DNA of 64,000 bases from Asterias amurensis (taxonomy: Eukaryota; Echinodermata; Asteroidea; Forcipulatida; Asteriidae), in assembly GCF_032118995.1 (NCBI RefSeq), contig NC_092661.1:18673185-18737184 (forward strand), written 5' to 3'. The notes under the pieces are model-generated. The model was not told the DNA's origin, did not search any database, and saw nothing but the letters and a program-made list of their open reading frames with translations. This document shows, piece after piece, positions 12,739 to 25,384 of the stretch; positions within the stretch are counted from its first letter, which is position 1, and each line of letters starts with the position of its first letter. The translations under genes and the position numbers were made by a program.

Positions 12739-15519
12739 TGGTCATTTGGTTGGTTATCAATTTCTGCTCAGCAAAAAATATCAGAGCTTACCATATCTAT
12801 TTGCTAAACAAGCAATTTGAACTAACCAAAAAATTGCTTTAAATGACTTTTGCTTAGTACACGTACATGTAGAAGATAATCAGGAATATGGTCCAACATT
12901 AAGTAAACCCTTTTGTTGCTAAGCAAAATTTGCTGCTTTGAAACTGACCCGTACAATAACAAAATGAGAATTAGGTTGCGAGACATTTTGTATCAGTTGA
13001 TGATGTCAAAACAACAATATATTTGAATATGTTACTATATCAGGCGCCATCATAATATTGTTGTTTTGCATCCATATTTTTATCAAACTGATTTGATAAA
13101 TGCCATTACCTGATTTTTTTTATCGTTACGGTCATTGTTTCGGGAAAATTTGAACCAAATAACTCAATAATTAATGCATTATTTTTATAAATAGATTCAC
13201 CATCTGTTTTGACCGTCCTCATTTTTATTTACAAGTTAAAAATTTTACTTTGAAAAGTGTTATAAAAAAACATGACACTTAATTTACTACATTCTTTTGG
13301 ACCATATTATTAATTTCACTGTCAAAAACGAGAACTTCCGCACTTTTATCAACCTAAATTAAGGCCAATAAAGCATGCTAAACAACTGCAGGACATCACA
13401 AAATGAAGAGATGCTTTGTCACCATTCCTGCCTCCAGATATTTTCCAGACTGTATCAGAAAAACAAAGTCTTGTCATTCCATTTGAACCTGACACTTTAT
13501 TTTCTGAATGAGCAGGTTGGCCATGATGGAGACCGGGGCAATTTAAAAAGCGATAAATCCCATTTTCATTGCAGCTTGAACATAGCTCGCCAGACACAAT
13601 TTAATTCTGCAACCCGGGGTGCAACGTGCAATGCCGAGTGCAATGAGCTGCCTGCAAATTTACAGCCAATGTGGTGTTATCAACTATGGTGCATTACTGA
13701 GTGAATGAATTCTAAAATTACAGATGCAAGTGTACCAGCACCGGCTCTCATTTCTACAAGACGTCTAGTGGTTTTTATTAAATTAGGTTAGGAACAGATT
13801 TTAAAAAAAAAAACGTTAAATTTCATACCATTCACAGTATATAGATCAAGTAACCATTGTACAATTCAACCAAAAGTGACTCCCAGGGTTGTTTCCATTA
13901 TCTTTAAGATCTTACAATTTTTTACCGCAAGCTTTGCATTTAAATACACATTGATGCTACACATGTATAGATCTGCAGCATCTGCAGCCTAAGGACATGC
14001 AGTACTTAACCTAAATTCATCCGCCGTGTCCAACACGCCTTCAGTATTTTACAAAACAGGGTTTCAACGTTAAAATTAAAAGAAGGATACGCAAAGACAA
14101 GCATAAATGATTCCAGATTGATTTGGTGTCATTGCTGGTTTCTGATGAAGTAATGGTTACACCTCGAAGGTACACACGTGTGCATCTCATCCATTCAATA
14201 AGACTATTGAGAGTGATAGAAAACAGGTGGCTTACTGAACATTGCTACAATTTGACAGGAGAGGGGGGGGGGGGGGGAATAATAATAATAATTTTAAAGC
14301 TGGCATAATTCTGCATATTACTAAAACTTAATGTATACCTGGTCCTCCAATACACTTCATATCATGCCCCAAAATGTCACTTTCTTTATAAATTTAAATT
14401 TAGATCAAAATTAACGGCTTATTTTATTAGACAACTGATTGAATTGACAGCTAAATACAAAGCAGGTTTAATATTTCATGAACCATTCACAATAAAATGT
14501 TCTGTGTTGTAGTGTGTTGTCAATAAATATTCTAAAAAAAGGATTATTACTTTGCAATAAATACATGTAACCAGAATGAGACATTTTCAGAGTATTTATG
14601 AATGCAATAGTAAAGATCTTAAGCACTCTTATTCCAAACTACTTATTAGAATGCTTTTATAATGCTTTCCCCAATGAAAACATATCCAAGCAAGTACCGT
14701 ACACAATTCATCGCCTATTACAACTAGGAGGATATTACATCCTGTAGGCAACGCTTCCTTAAAGATCACACATTTGCATAAATGCCTTCACATTCGAGAA
14801 AAACAGACGGCGGGAAAAAGAAGAGTGTCCTACGTGTAATGTGTGCTGCTTTTGTTTACTTGCCCACGGACAAAAGCAGAAATTAAATGAAGAGTTGGTC
14901 GAGATGTGTATGTCGCACACTACAGCAAATATGAGAGCCCTCTTACAGTGGCATGATATGCAGAAGAAACTGCAGAGTGAGTGGTCGTTCTCTAACCCCT
15001 CAGAAGGGAAAAAAAAAAAAGATGTGGACTTTGAATCTGTCTGCAACTGTGAGAGAAGTGAGACGAGAAATTTCCGCCCGAGGACAAGTGCGGGGATGGG
15101 GAAATTTTATTCTGACAACTTTCTAAATAGACGCTGAATATTTCCCTGATTTAATAAGGTTCAGGTTATGTTCCGTGATTGAGTTAGATTTTGCAAAGTG
15201 GAGATAGTGATAGCAAGGTAGTGTTGGACATCTAGTTGCAAGTTGGGAACAAGAATTTCCAGAGAAAAGGGGGGTAAATTATTGTACTCGTACATAGGTA
15301 GCTTTAAGTTCATGCCTGCCAGTTCTCAAGTGGTAAACATACTGTGTGTACAGGCCCTCACTTCAAAAATCTGCCAACCTGAACAAAATTGGTTTTACAA
15401 CAATTTAATCGTATTTGATAAACATTTATATCAGGAGTACCATTCTGAAATGAACTTTTTCTACTTTAGTATTAGTAATACTTTTAGTAATTATTAAATT
15501 GTACACTATCACAGCGTTG

Positions 15520-15876
15520 CCACTGGATCCACAGTTGCGAGATCGGGATCCCGCAACAAGATTAGTTGCAGGGAGGTGTGAAATCACAGTCTCGTTCCCA
15601 CTTGAGTATGATCGCGCATTGATCCCCCTTTTCGGGAATGGAAGTGGGTTCAAAAGAACACTGTCCCACTAGACTTTCGATCGCCCATTAATCCAAAAGG
15701 GCGATCAGATCCCGCTTTAATCCTACTCCCGAGGAGGATCAAAATTGCACAGTCAGATCCTGATAGCCCTCGCGTTCCCACTGGAGCTTACTTCTCTTTG
15801 ATCACCCTTTGATCGCCCTTTCGGGGTCTTGATCGCCCTTTTCTCGAATTGGGAGATTAATGCAGGGTCCAGTGGG
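15520..15876. mobile_element. Foldback-like element with repeated GATCGCCC motifs
   Basis: Ends are CCACTGGATCC and GGGTCCAGTGG in inverted orientation. The interior has at least five GATCGCCC or GGGCGATC motifs in both orientations plus CGTTCCCACT repeats. Less AT-rich than its surroundings. Confidence 0.65.
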
Positions 15877-15894
15877 ATTGGGGTCTCAGATTCT

Positions 15895-15966
15895 TTTATT
15901 AGGTGTTTGGGCCAACAGCCCGGAACACCTCTTATTTTTGTTCGTTTTTTAATTTTTTTTTATTGA

Positions 15967-15997
<31 letters not shown>

Positions 15998-16010
15998 GTA
16001 CGTCCCTTGT
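15895..16010 (+). repeat. Hairpin plus (CTT)n microsatellite
   Basis: AGGTGTTTGGGCC and GGAACACCT pair around a short loop, followed by TTATTTTTGTTCG, T-rich sequence and nine CTT units (about 15968-15995). A CRE-like TGACGTCA lies a little downstream (16109-16116). Likely one end of a dispersed repeat. Confidence 0.6.
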
Positions 16011-16814
16011 CCCCAAACAGAAACATCTTTCAAAAGATCGTATGAACTTGAAACTTCACACATAGTTAAATATTTATTAGGAGAAGAAACCGTTGAAGTT
16101 ACGTCATGATGACGTCATCCGTTCTTGAGTTATGAAAATTCAAAGTTTATTATCTCAAAAAATCATAACTCTTGATCTACATGGTGGATTCTTACAATCA
16201 ATACATCATCGGAATTGTCATTGAAAACTCTGTAAACGCCTTACAGACATGACCCCATTTTGACCTTGTCTTCTGGCTCAAAAGAGAGGTTGAAAATTTC
16301 AAAATTCATGTCTTAAGAACATAATTTCCTCAACCACAATAAGTTATTTTGACAATCTATAAATTATATGAAAGGGCTTTACTAACTAATGTTTGTGACC
16401 TTTTCTTTTCCCTTTGATCTGTCTAAACCCAACCGGAATGATCATTTATTAAAAAACTTGAGGACAAAGCAAGGTCCAATATTTTTTTACACCAGGCTTT
16501 TACTCACTGTACCGAATACCTGGAGTTTGTTCACAAACTCTCAATGTCTAGTTTTTATTGACTTGATTACACATCCAATAGTGGCATTTGTCAATTGCCA
16601 ATAACAGGATAGTAATAGAAAATAAGAAGAAATGTTCAATGTGGGCGGAAAACAAACAAGAGGAGAAAACAATGCAACCAGGTAGGGACTGGTTGAATAC
16701 TCTTTTTAACAACACATCATTGGCATGTTTGCAGGCCTGATTCTTCACGGAGGAAACAAAGGCGATTGCTTCCATAACCCCTGGTCATTGCCTTGGTGCC
16801 CTTGAAAGACTCAC

Positions 16815-17790
16815 TTATCCTGGATACTTTGAATGTTTTTTTGTAACAAAATATCTGCTTACTATCATGACCTTCAATCCCAACAAACCTACTAGTTTTT
16901 GTTTGTTTTTGTTTTGTCTTTAGATCCGTTTATTTTCCTTTCATCTTGTTTATATATATTTTGTTTTTATTTGTTTATTTATTAATTTATTTATTACTTC
17001 ATTTATTAATTGATTGTTTGATTGTTTGATATATTTATCTATTTATATTTATCTATTTATATTTATTAATCCATTATTTATTTTTTTGGATATATTTATG
17101 TTGGAATGGAGCTTGTTTCTTCAACATTTCCGTTGCGTTTGTTGTTATTTTATTTATTGTTATTTATTCATTTACTGATTTACCTATTTGTTTAGCCATA
17201 TACTGAATTTTCGTTGTTTTTGTTGTTGTTGTTTTGATTTCTTTTTTCATATTTAATCATCTGTTTATTGATGTAAGAGTTTAAGTGGAAAAGGTGATTG
17301 CTTGATTAACTTTTTCGTTGATTGAAACATTTTTTGTTAAATCCATCCCTTTATTGAACTATTCTAATTATTTATTCATTCATTTGTTAATACTTTTTAT
17401 TTATTTGTTTTAATTAACTATTTATTTGTTTATTTATTCATTTGCTATTTGCTTGTCTAATTTCTGGTTTTGGTTTTGTTATTTTAAATTGTGCTTTGTG
17501 TATACAGATTATTTATATTGATATTATTATTATTTTCCAAAGAGAGTATTTTTATAGTGTGTTTGCTTCCCTATGTGACTGGATTAACAGGCTTTCGAGC
17601 TACAGTGTTTAATTATACTTTTGTTGATCCTGGCCATCACATTAGGGTTGTTTTATAATTTCCTGTGCCCTTATTGTTTTTCTTGCTTTGTATTTACTTT
17701 TGTACTATCTATATTATCTATTTGACATATAGTCTGCTTGTATTTGTAATTGTTTATTGGCCAAATAAAGTATAAGAATAAGAATAGAAA
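16815..17790 (+). mobile_element. T-rich LINE-like insertion splitting an older repeat
   Basis: About 975 bp, strongly T-rich on the plus strand, ending TATTGGCCAAATAAAGTATAAGAATAAG. It separates two halves of a dispersed repeat (16747-16812 and 17797-17877) that is contiguous at 60649-60787. That places it as a later insertion. No intact ORF. Confidence 0.6.
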
Positions 17791-17884
17791 TTTACAATTT
17801 CCTCATAGAGTGCCCTTTACCAAGGAGAAAATGCCTTGGTGCCCTTGCCCTTTCAAAAATGAAGCATACAGGCCTGTGTTTGTG

Positions 17885-17990
17885 TAGATCATTATATTCT
17901 ACTTTCAAAACTTCTTTCAAACCATTGGATTTTGTAACAAACGGTTTCAAATGCTTTTCTTAGACCAACTCACCCGATCCAACTCACCCT
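17885..17990. repeat. Partial arm of the 58073-type MITE
   Basis: GATCATTATATTCTACTTTC, then AACAAACGGTTTCAAATGCT and GACCAACTC match the right arm of 58073-58434. Confidence 0.75.
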
Positions 17991-19592
17991 GTAAACATGG
18001 TGCCAGATCTGTTGCCTATCTTAACAGAGTTCAAACATTTAAAGCGCTGACTTAAAAACTAGTGTTGCGATCTACATTGTTGTAAATTAGAGTAAATGTT
18101 TTGTAACTTTACTTCCTCCCTTAGGTTCAAAAAATGGATGCTCAAGAAACTACATGAAAAAGCACTTTACAGAGATTTTTGTGAGCATAAAAACACTATA
18201 TGAAACTCTAAACCCTTTATGAGACACACAGACTAATTTGAAAGATCTTACCATGTACGAGCACATGTATACATGTAGAGCATGTACACGCATATGAAAT
18301 GTTTCTACATGTACGTCTTACGCCGAAAGATGCCTACCAAATCCAGCAGACTCCAGGCTAATCTCAGAAGATATCAAAGTACATGCTAATTAGACTGGGT
18401 AATTCATGACTGCTCTTACTGTAGATACTGTTGAACAGTCTGAAATCTACAGATGTTTTGATTCATTATCAACCCCCCTCCCCCCTTCTCCCTTACCCCC
18501 TCCTCAAATAGACACACAATTTTCCATCCAGTAAATCAAGGACTTTTCTTTATTCTTCCATAGTTTTGACTGTTTTAGCTATAGCAGCAGCCCTAATGAA
18601 AGAGAAGTGAGCCTGTCCTCGCTCTTTATACACAACCCAGTAAATTGAGAACTTTTATTTATTCTCCCGTTGTATGGACTTCCATACTGATATTTTACAC
18701 AAAAACCCTGAGGAAGTCCTCTGTTCATCAAACCACCCGGATCACATTAAAAATATTCATGTCAACAGGTAGACACACCCAAAACAAAAAACAACTTTAC
18801 CCCTTTGACCAAGCTGCCTTTTTTGCTTCAAAGCGTTTGTGTAATTATAAGAATATAATTCTTTCAACATGGCTGATGGGAATGCTGGTCTGGGACTTGT
18901 TGCCCCTTGATAATGCCCCTACAGACGTTCCAATTTAATTGCATTCCCTTTACTCAAGAAAGTTGCTTTGTTCCTTCAGGAATGAATTTCCTTGCGCTGT
19001 AGTTAATTCACTGACATTTAAGACAGAAACGCCAGCATTCGAATCAATTAACAAGTATCAATCAATACACTCATATTTCTCTCAATTACAACATTAATCT
19101 AAGAACAAATTTAAAATTAGAAATGAAATGTACACAGGTCTTTCTTGTTGTTGATGAAACAGCTCAGGCAACGATGTCGTTTCCTGTACTTTTTACTGTT
19201 TTAAAATTTACTCACACAATTCTTTGAATATTGTCATCATCATAATGTTCTATGCATTTCAGAAGTTTCTGTGAAGTTGCTGTGGCAGGCAAATTCAGAT
19301 TTTTTTTAAAGGTACACGTGTGTAGGTTCAAAAGGTACCTTCACATTCAAAATACTACCTAGTTGCGGAATGATCAAACAATTTCAGAGACAGTAATTAC
19401 TATTGGAGATACACTCTCTAGAAATATAATTAAGTTTCATGAAAACAGCTGAATTTTGAAATCGTTACAGTACCTTGGAGAAGGGCAAAATGAATTACTT
19501 GTTCATATGTGAATGCATGAAGTACGCAATATGAAAGCATTGTTTTTTACTCATATTGAACGCATAGTTGATACACATGGATGTATGCAGAT

Positions 19593-19984
19593 TTAAAGAC
19601 AATGGACACTATTGGTAATTGTCAAAATCCAGTCTTCTCACCTGGTGTATCTCAACATATGTATTAAATAACAAACCTGTGAAAATTTTAGCTCGATTGG
19701 TCATCGGAGTTGCGAGATAACTATGAAAGAAAAAAACACCCTTGTCACACGAAGTTTTGTGCTTTCAGATGCTTGATTTCGAGACCTCAAACTTTAAACT
19801 TGAGTTGAGGTCTCGAAATCAAATTCGTGGAAAATTACTTCTTTCTTAAAAAATACGTCACTTCAGAGGGAGCCGTTTCTCACAATGTTTTATACCATCA
19901 ACCTCTCCCCATTACTCATTACCAAGTGAGGTTTTATGCTGATAATTATTTTGAGTAATTACCAATAGTGTCCACTGCCTTTAA
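19593..19984. mobile_element. 390-bp MITE family, copy C
   Basis: Starts TTTAAAGACAATGGACACTA and ends GTGTCCACTGCCTTTAA. Full length, in TULP4 intron 1. The central CTTGAGTTGAGGTCTCGAAA block is present. Confidence 0.9.
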
Positions 19985-20730
19985 TAATGATGAAAAAAGA
20001 CATTAAAAAGTGCTTTACAACTACCAAAAAAATACATGTTTACCTGCAGTTTCATTTTCTGTCAGTTCTTTGCAAAAATAGAGAAGAACTTTGCAGAGTG
20101 TTTTTTAAGTCTTCTATGAAACCAATATTTAAGAAAAAGAAGGAAATCCCCTTATCAGATGTTAAGTTCAAATGCCTAGTTATTTACAAAATATTTAAAT
20201 GAAACTATTTCCCAAGTTCCTTTTTGTCAGACACAAGGAACTGTATCAAAAATGACAGAAAACAACCAAACAGCAAACACACATTCTCATAAACAGCATG
20301 AATACAGCATGGTGTTTGATCCTGAAAACAGCAAACCAGATTCACAAGCCTACATGCTGAGGAACATGTCAGTGGTATTTAATGTGTGAATGCACATCCC
20401 CTTGTATATGCCACTGCTCATGGGTCGCCCTTTGCCATTTTGCTCAAGACATTTTCTCAGGCACTAACGATACAGGGCTGGATGGACCTTTACAATTTAC
20501 AATGTCAAACACTCTCATCCCAGAGATGTACTTCTTGCAACATGTGTTGTCAATTTGAGACACAAGTATCAAATAAATATGAAAACAAAATGTTTATCTT
20601 TTTTATTCCATAGACTAAGATAGCTCACTAGTAAAATGTTTTTCTGGCTGGTCAATTGATTACATCATAAAATATACACATAAGAACTGTTTAAGTAAGA
20701 AAAAAGGTAAATTTGTAATTTGACTTGAGA

Positions 20731-21108
20731 GAACACCATTGGTAAATACTCAAAAAAATTATTAACATAAAACCTTACTTGGTAACAAGTAATGGGGAGA
20801 GGTTGATAGTATAACACATTGTGAGAAACGGCTCCCTTTGTAGTGGAGTAGTTTTTGAGAAAGACGTTATTTTCCACGAATTTGATTTTCAGACCTCGGA
20901 TTTAGAATTTGAGGTCTCGAAATCAAGCATCTGAAAGCACACAACTCCATGTGACAAGGGTGTTTTTTCTTTCATTATTGTCTCGTAACTTCGATTATGA
21001 CCAATTGAGCTCACATTTACACAGGTTTGTTATTTTATGCATATGTCGAGATACACCAAGTGAGAAGACTGGTCTTTGACAATTACCAATAGTATCCAGT
21101 GTCTTTAA
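20731..21108. mobile_element. 390-bp MITE family, copy D
   Basis: Opposite orientation to copy C, 0.75 kb away. The left terminus is eroded (GAACACCATTGGTAAATACT); the right end is AGTATCCAGTGTCTTTAA. Confidence 0.87.
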
Positions 21109-22449
21109 CGCTATTTGCAGTGAGAGCTGCATCTGCTTACAGATGCTGTAGTAATGCCACCTACAAAGTGTTCTCAATTATGCAGTGTGACCCTGTTTAA
21201 GTACAGATGATGCTTCAGGCAGACACTAAAGGGACCATGTGTAAATCTGTGTGTTGAATTGCAAAGAAGGGACAGACCCCTGACCTTAGAAAAGGCCAGT
21301 TTTCTTAATTGCTCACCTTAGGTCATTACTTTTGGTGCCTCGTTCTATATTATTTGATTGTATTTTTCCTTACAATGGAAATGCCCTTTACTTCGAGAAA
21401 ATTACTCTTCCTAGGAATAACTCTTCCCAGGAAGGCGTACATGTAGTTCAAGGTCTCAGAGGAGTGAAAGTTGATGTAAGATTGCTTCAGTAAGTACGGA
21501 AAATTTGATTGTTTTAAACATGTTTACCAATTAAAGTACACATGAATACATTGCAACGTAATGCATCCGCACAAGGTACACAAAACATACGCTTCATTCC
21601 CAGACCTAACAATGTGGAATATTAGGTCTGCTCCAGTTTAGCAGCGCATAATGACCGAGAAAGAACCTTTGCCTGGATGGATTTCTTTTCCAGCAGGCTC
21701 ATGTTTCACAGACACAATAAGTGATTTCTGTTTAAATTGTTTTGTTTAAAAATAACGGTAAGTGATGGTTAGAGCTTGAGTGCCAAGGTTTTATATGATG
21801 AAGACTATAATAATTTTACATTGGACACAAGTAGCTAACACAGTCTGTACTGTTTGGCTTGAGACACAACAACTAAGATAAACTGGCTGTAGTGCCAGCA
21901 TATTTTAGTTTGCAACATAAAGTGTGGGACTTATTTTAAAAGAGCTAAATACAAAGCATTCATATACATGTACTTCAAATTGTTTTGCTGAATGTTTCTT
22001 AGCAATTCAATTGCTTTAGAACGTAAAATCATTTTGGACCTAGGTCAACCTCGTTCCCACGGGTGATCGATCTAACTGCATCACTGTTTTTCTCAGCATA
22101 CATTACTCAATCACAACCCCTTGAATCGGTTAATTTAAATGTACAAATATGCAATTCAATTGGCTTTGTGGCTGCTCTACACACTAAGCGCCATGCTAAA
22201 AAGCATGGTGACCCACAATAGAGGCGTCAAGTCATGAGCAACTGGTTCCTACAAATTATTGCCCCTTTCAACTTGTGACTTGTTTAACTGTTTGCTTCTT
22301 AAAGACACTTTATTTAATATTTGAAGAAGGATTGCTTGAAGTAGTAGAAACATGCATCAAGCTTAGTGCCCCAAAACGCCCTATTAAAAAAAACACAGGA
22401 CCAACGACGTTTTGTACCCATCGGAAAGATGCAGCAATAACGGTCAAGT

Positions 22450-22562
22450 GTCTTGCTACAAGAGGACATGAGTGTCGCGACCGGGAGTCGAACCAAAACT
22501 CTGCTGAGAAACACCAGCTTGAGTCCGGTGTTCTTATCAGCTCAGCCACGACACACCACTAG
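22450..22562 (-). mobile_element. Truncated tRNA-like SINE fragment
   Basis: On the minus strand it reads as a tRNA-like head (GGCTGAGCTGATAAGAACACC ... GGTTCGACTCCCGGTCGCGAC in part) followed by the GACACTCATGTCCTC body start. The LINE-like tail is missing. Its first ~85 bp resemble the heads of the two full SINEs. Confidence 0.65.
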
Positions 22563-23265
22563 GGTACATGTATCAGTGCTGGTGCCAGGTGCTATCATAA
22601 AAAATACTATTATCTACTATTTACATGATGTGGTTTTTTTCATATCTAAAACATCCGTTGCCTGCTTTAGATTTGTATTGTCATGTGTGGTACGCATCGT
22701 GATTGGATACTTTCCATGACTGATAAGCATTCAGGAGTAGACATCTGATATTCAACTGCAAACCACTGATAGATAAACTCAAAGAAACACTTGCATATAA
22801 TGTATCCAGTGAAAAGAAAGACAGATTTCCAAACAACTGTCCTACCAGTATCGATTGAAAGGAAATATTGATGATTAAGGCAGACTATTTAAACACACAC
22901 AGAATGCAGGTGTTTCTTGCCCAACACAATCGCTCAGCGCGTCATCACACTGTGGAAATAATTACAACCATATCCAGACTGTATATATGGAACAGAATGA
23001 TTGCTGGATTAGCTGATTTCCTCCAACGTGTCCGAGGCTAGAACACAGTGGGAAAACCTGGATAATGCAAAGGAATTAGGAGGTTGTACTCACGCTGCAA
23101 TGCAGTGCATTGACCGGCCATTTTATTAGTCAGTGAACCAACATTAGGTGACTAATTTACATGTTTATTTTTTCATCAAGTGTTATGTACGTGCACTGGA
23201 TCCCTAATCAGACAGAGTTAAAATGTATGACGTACTTCCACCCACCACACAAGATCGATGTGCAT

Positions 23266-23323
23266 CAAATCTAAAAACAGAAAACTTACAAATGCCATTT
23301 GTAAGTTTTCTGTTTTAGATTTG
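23266..23323. repeat. 58-bp near-perfect palindrome (hairpin)
   Basis: The left arm CAAATCTAAAAACAG...ACAAATG and the right arm CATTTGT...TAGATTTG are reverse complements over 28 bp, with a single extra A in the left arm and essentially no loop. RNA from either strand would fold into a long perfect stem. It lies in TULP4 intron 1, just beside a decayed LINE. Confidence 0.9.
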
Positions 23324-23384
23324 CGCTGATAAATAACAATACTAGCCCAATGTTTATCAAGGTAATGCACTAACATGTTTAAAT

Positions 23385-23862
23385 AATAATAATAAGAAGA
23401 AGAATTTATAAAGCACTTTTACAGTGGAGATCAAAGCGCTGAACAAGAATAGAAAAATAACTATGGTGTTGAAAATAAGAAAGGTTTAGAGTGCAAATTA
23501 CATAGTAAGTGATCTTCATGAAAAGTGACCCCCTTTCATAGCAGTCTGGTAAATCGTATTACACACGGGTATGAAGCTTTTTTCACATCGATTTATCAAA
23601 ACTAATAACCCCAAAGAGGGGCCTCCTATAAACAAAAGGACAATGATCGCTCCTTTCCCCAAAGGCCATAAATATGATTTGGTTGTTTTCTGATCAGCAG
23701 GATTGCCGTGAAGCCCCCCCCCCCCCCATTAGCCTTCCAACACCCAAACCTATGAACTAAAATAGTGAGAGATGAGCAGTTCCTGATGCTGATGGGGATG
23801 AAGTTCCAAAGTTTGTGACATGCTTTTGGGAAAGACAATGCCTTATCAAAATGACTAAGCAC
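23385..23862 (-). mobile_element. Decayed LINE (L2/CR1-like) 3' fragment
   Basis: On the minus strand a short open stretch reads ...KACHKLWNFIPISIRNCSSL, matching the WN.LP..IR..S signature near the C-terminus of CR1/L2 reverse-transcriptase ORFs. It is followed after about 350 bp by CAGCGCTTTGATC...GTGCTTTATAAATTC and (CTT/ATT)n, the usual 3' tail of these elements. A poly-C tract (23716-23727) interrupts it. Confidence 0.65.
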
Positions 23863-24497
23863 AGACTAATTTTACTTAGCAGAAAAACCAGAGTTCAGCG
23901 AAAACCCACTGCCATTCACTGTTTTTGACTGGTTCGCTGCTGCCATTTGCTCAACACATAAATATGGAAAGCAGTATTTCCTGCATGTGGCATCTCAATC
24001 AATTTGTGCCCTGTCTGTAAAGAACCGGAATTAAAATATCATTTCTGCTTTACCAATATCTACATGTGGCGTAAGCTTTAATTAAAAACCTCAGATTTGA
24101 AAACTAAACCCAACCCACGGTCTAAATGTAAAATAAACACAATAATGAGCTGGGAAAAACATTAGGACTGTTCCACAAGGCAAAGTGACTACTGTTTAGA
24201 AGACACCCGTCAGTCTTCAATACTAATAGACTTAACACATGAACATCATCTTTAGAAGCGGAAACACAGAATGATTGACGAGACTTCATGACAGAGTTAG
24301 CCAAGCAGCGCAATGGGTTTTCACACATGACTATTAAATGTTGCAACAGATAAATTGAGTTTTAAACATACTAATCACTTTTTTCTACATTTCTGCACCT
24401 CCGTAAGAAATGATTTCCATTAAGACGCTTTAGGAAAGGGATTCAACCTAGCAAGGTGTTAAAGGTAGCAAGGTGTTAAAGGTAAGGCCTGATACTT

Positions 24498-24597
24498 CAA
24501 GAAGGCAACGAAGGCGATTGCCTCCATGCCCCCTGGTCATTGCCTTAGTGCACTTGAGAGGCTCTTTTCAAAAAAAAAAAGCATACAGGCCCGAGTG
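24498..24597 (+). repeat. Dispersed GATTGCCTCCATGCCCCCTGGTCATTGCC-type repeat
   Basis: One of at least five related copies: about 1985-2129 (+), 16747-17877 (+, split), 24498-24597 (+), 31517-31680 (-) and 60649-60787 (+). The family reads GAAGGCGATTGCCTCCA, then CTGGTCATTGCCTTGGTGCC, and ends GCATACAGGCCTG. It could be a non-autonomous element; no terminal repeat was recognised. Confidence 0.75.
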
Positions 24598-24681
24598 TCT
24601 CGGGCTGACCATTTCAGAAGAAAAAAACTGACATCAAAAATACAGTATTCTATACTTTTTTCAAACACACATAGCTTTTAC

Positions 24682-24933
24682 CTCACTGTTATGACCTCGT
24701 AAGTTGAAGTTAGTCCTTGATGGTGAAGTGCTGCTCTTCCTGGAGTGGCTTGATGTGAAGGTAGCCCCGACAATCCCCTTTAAGTTCCCTGTAGCTAGCC
24801 AGCCTTCAGTGTAGCAACGTTTCCTTGTGTAACTCTTGTCTTTCTCGCTTTCTGGTACTGTCCCCTTCCAAGACAGTGATAGGATTGTACAATCGCTGCG
24901 GGCTGCAGGATTGTTCTCAAGGACAGCATACAT
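24682..24933 (-). CDS. TULP4: TULP4 orthologue, first coding exon (N-terminus)
   Basis: The 84-codon exon starts at ATG 24933-24931: MYAVLENNPAARSD, then TILSLSWKGTVPESEKDK, EGWLATGN, GIVGATFTSSHSRK and NFNLRGHNSE. The order SWKG.VP.SEK, EGWLATGN, VGVTFTSSH and NFNLRGHNSEV is that of the TULP4 N-terminus, and MYA is also the vertebrate start. I chose this Met over an in-frame upstream one (24990) because an acceptor-like acacag ends at 24939, so the exon probably begins at 24938, five bases before the ATG. The donor is GAG/gtaaaa. The upstream part would then be a 5' UTR exon (see 27227-27413). Confidence 0.92.
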
Positions 24934-25026
24934 GATTCCTGTGTTTAAAAGTAAAATGCTGTGACTATGATGGGAAATTCTTCCACGCAATGGTAATTAG
25001 GTCATGGGTTCAAATCCAACTTGAGT

Positions 25027-25384
25027 TAATAATAATAATAATAATAATAACAAGTTCTTATATAGCGCATTTCACAATAAACCGTATCAATGCGCTTTAC
25101 ATTAGTCCCCTGGTCATTGGGCCAATAAACATCCCTTTAATCTTTCTCAGCTCCCATTTAGGGAGTATACAGCCCCGAGCTGCCGTGGCGCTCCGAAAGC
25201 TTTTCATTCACAATATCAACCTCTACCCTCGCAGGTACCCATTTATACCCCTGGGTGAAGAGAAGTAATTATAGTAAAGTATCTTGCTCAAGGACACAAG
25301 TGTCACGACCGGGATTCGAACCCACACTCCGGTGAATTAGCACCAGAACTTGAATTCGATGCTCTTAACCACTCGGCCGTTGCC
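25027..25384 (-). mobile_element. tRNA-derived SINE, copy 1
   Basis: On the minus strand it begins GGCCGAGTGGTTAAGAGC (box A) followed by GGTTCGAATCC (box B), a Ser/Leu-type tRNA head with a long variable arm. A body follows (CTTGAGCAAGATACTTTACT...), then an L2/CR1-like tail with GCGCATTGATACGG...GCGCTATATAAG and a (TTA)n end. It is nearly identical to the copy at 30198-30556 in the opposite orientation. Confidence 0.92.

Larger units (their letters stand above)
12318..24681. other. TULP4 intron 1, 12.4 kb, repeat-bearing
   Basis: Contains foldback elements (12517-12738, 15520-15876), a hairpin/CTT-microsatellite repeat (15895-16000), a LINE insertion splitting an older dispersed repeat (16747-17877), two copies of the 390-bp MITE (19593-19984, 20731-21108), a tRNA-like SINE fragment (22450-22562), a 58-bp palindrome (23266-23323) and a decayed LINE (23385-23862). 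An open frame at 14841-15137 (+) encodes 98 residues, but I recognise no family in it and treat it as unproven. Confidence 0.6.

Noticed and set aside
13375..13704. 109-codon plus-strand open frame
   Set aside because: No domain and no splice partner; length is within chance for 64 kb.
14841..15137. 98-codon plus-strand open frame with coding-like composition
   Set aside because: No recognisable domain, antisense to a TULP4 intron, no neighbouring exon with a matching phase. It could be chance; left out as a gene.
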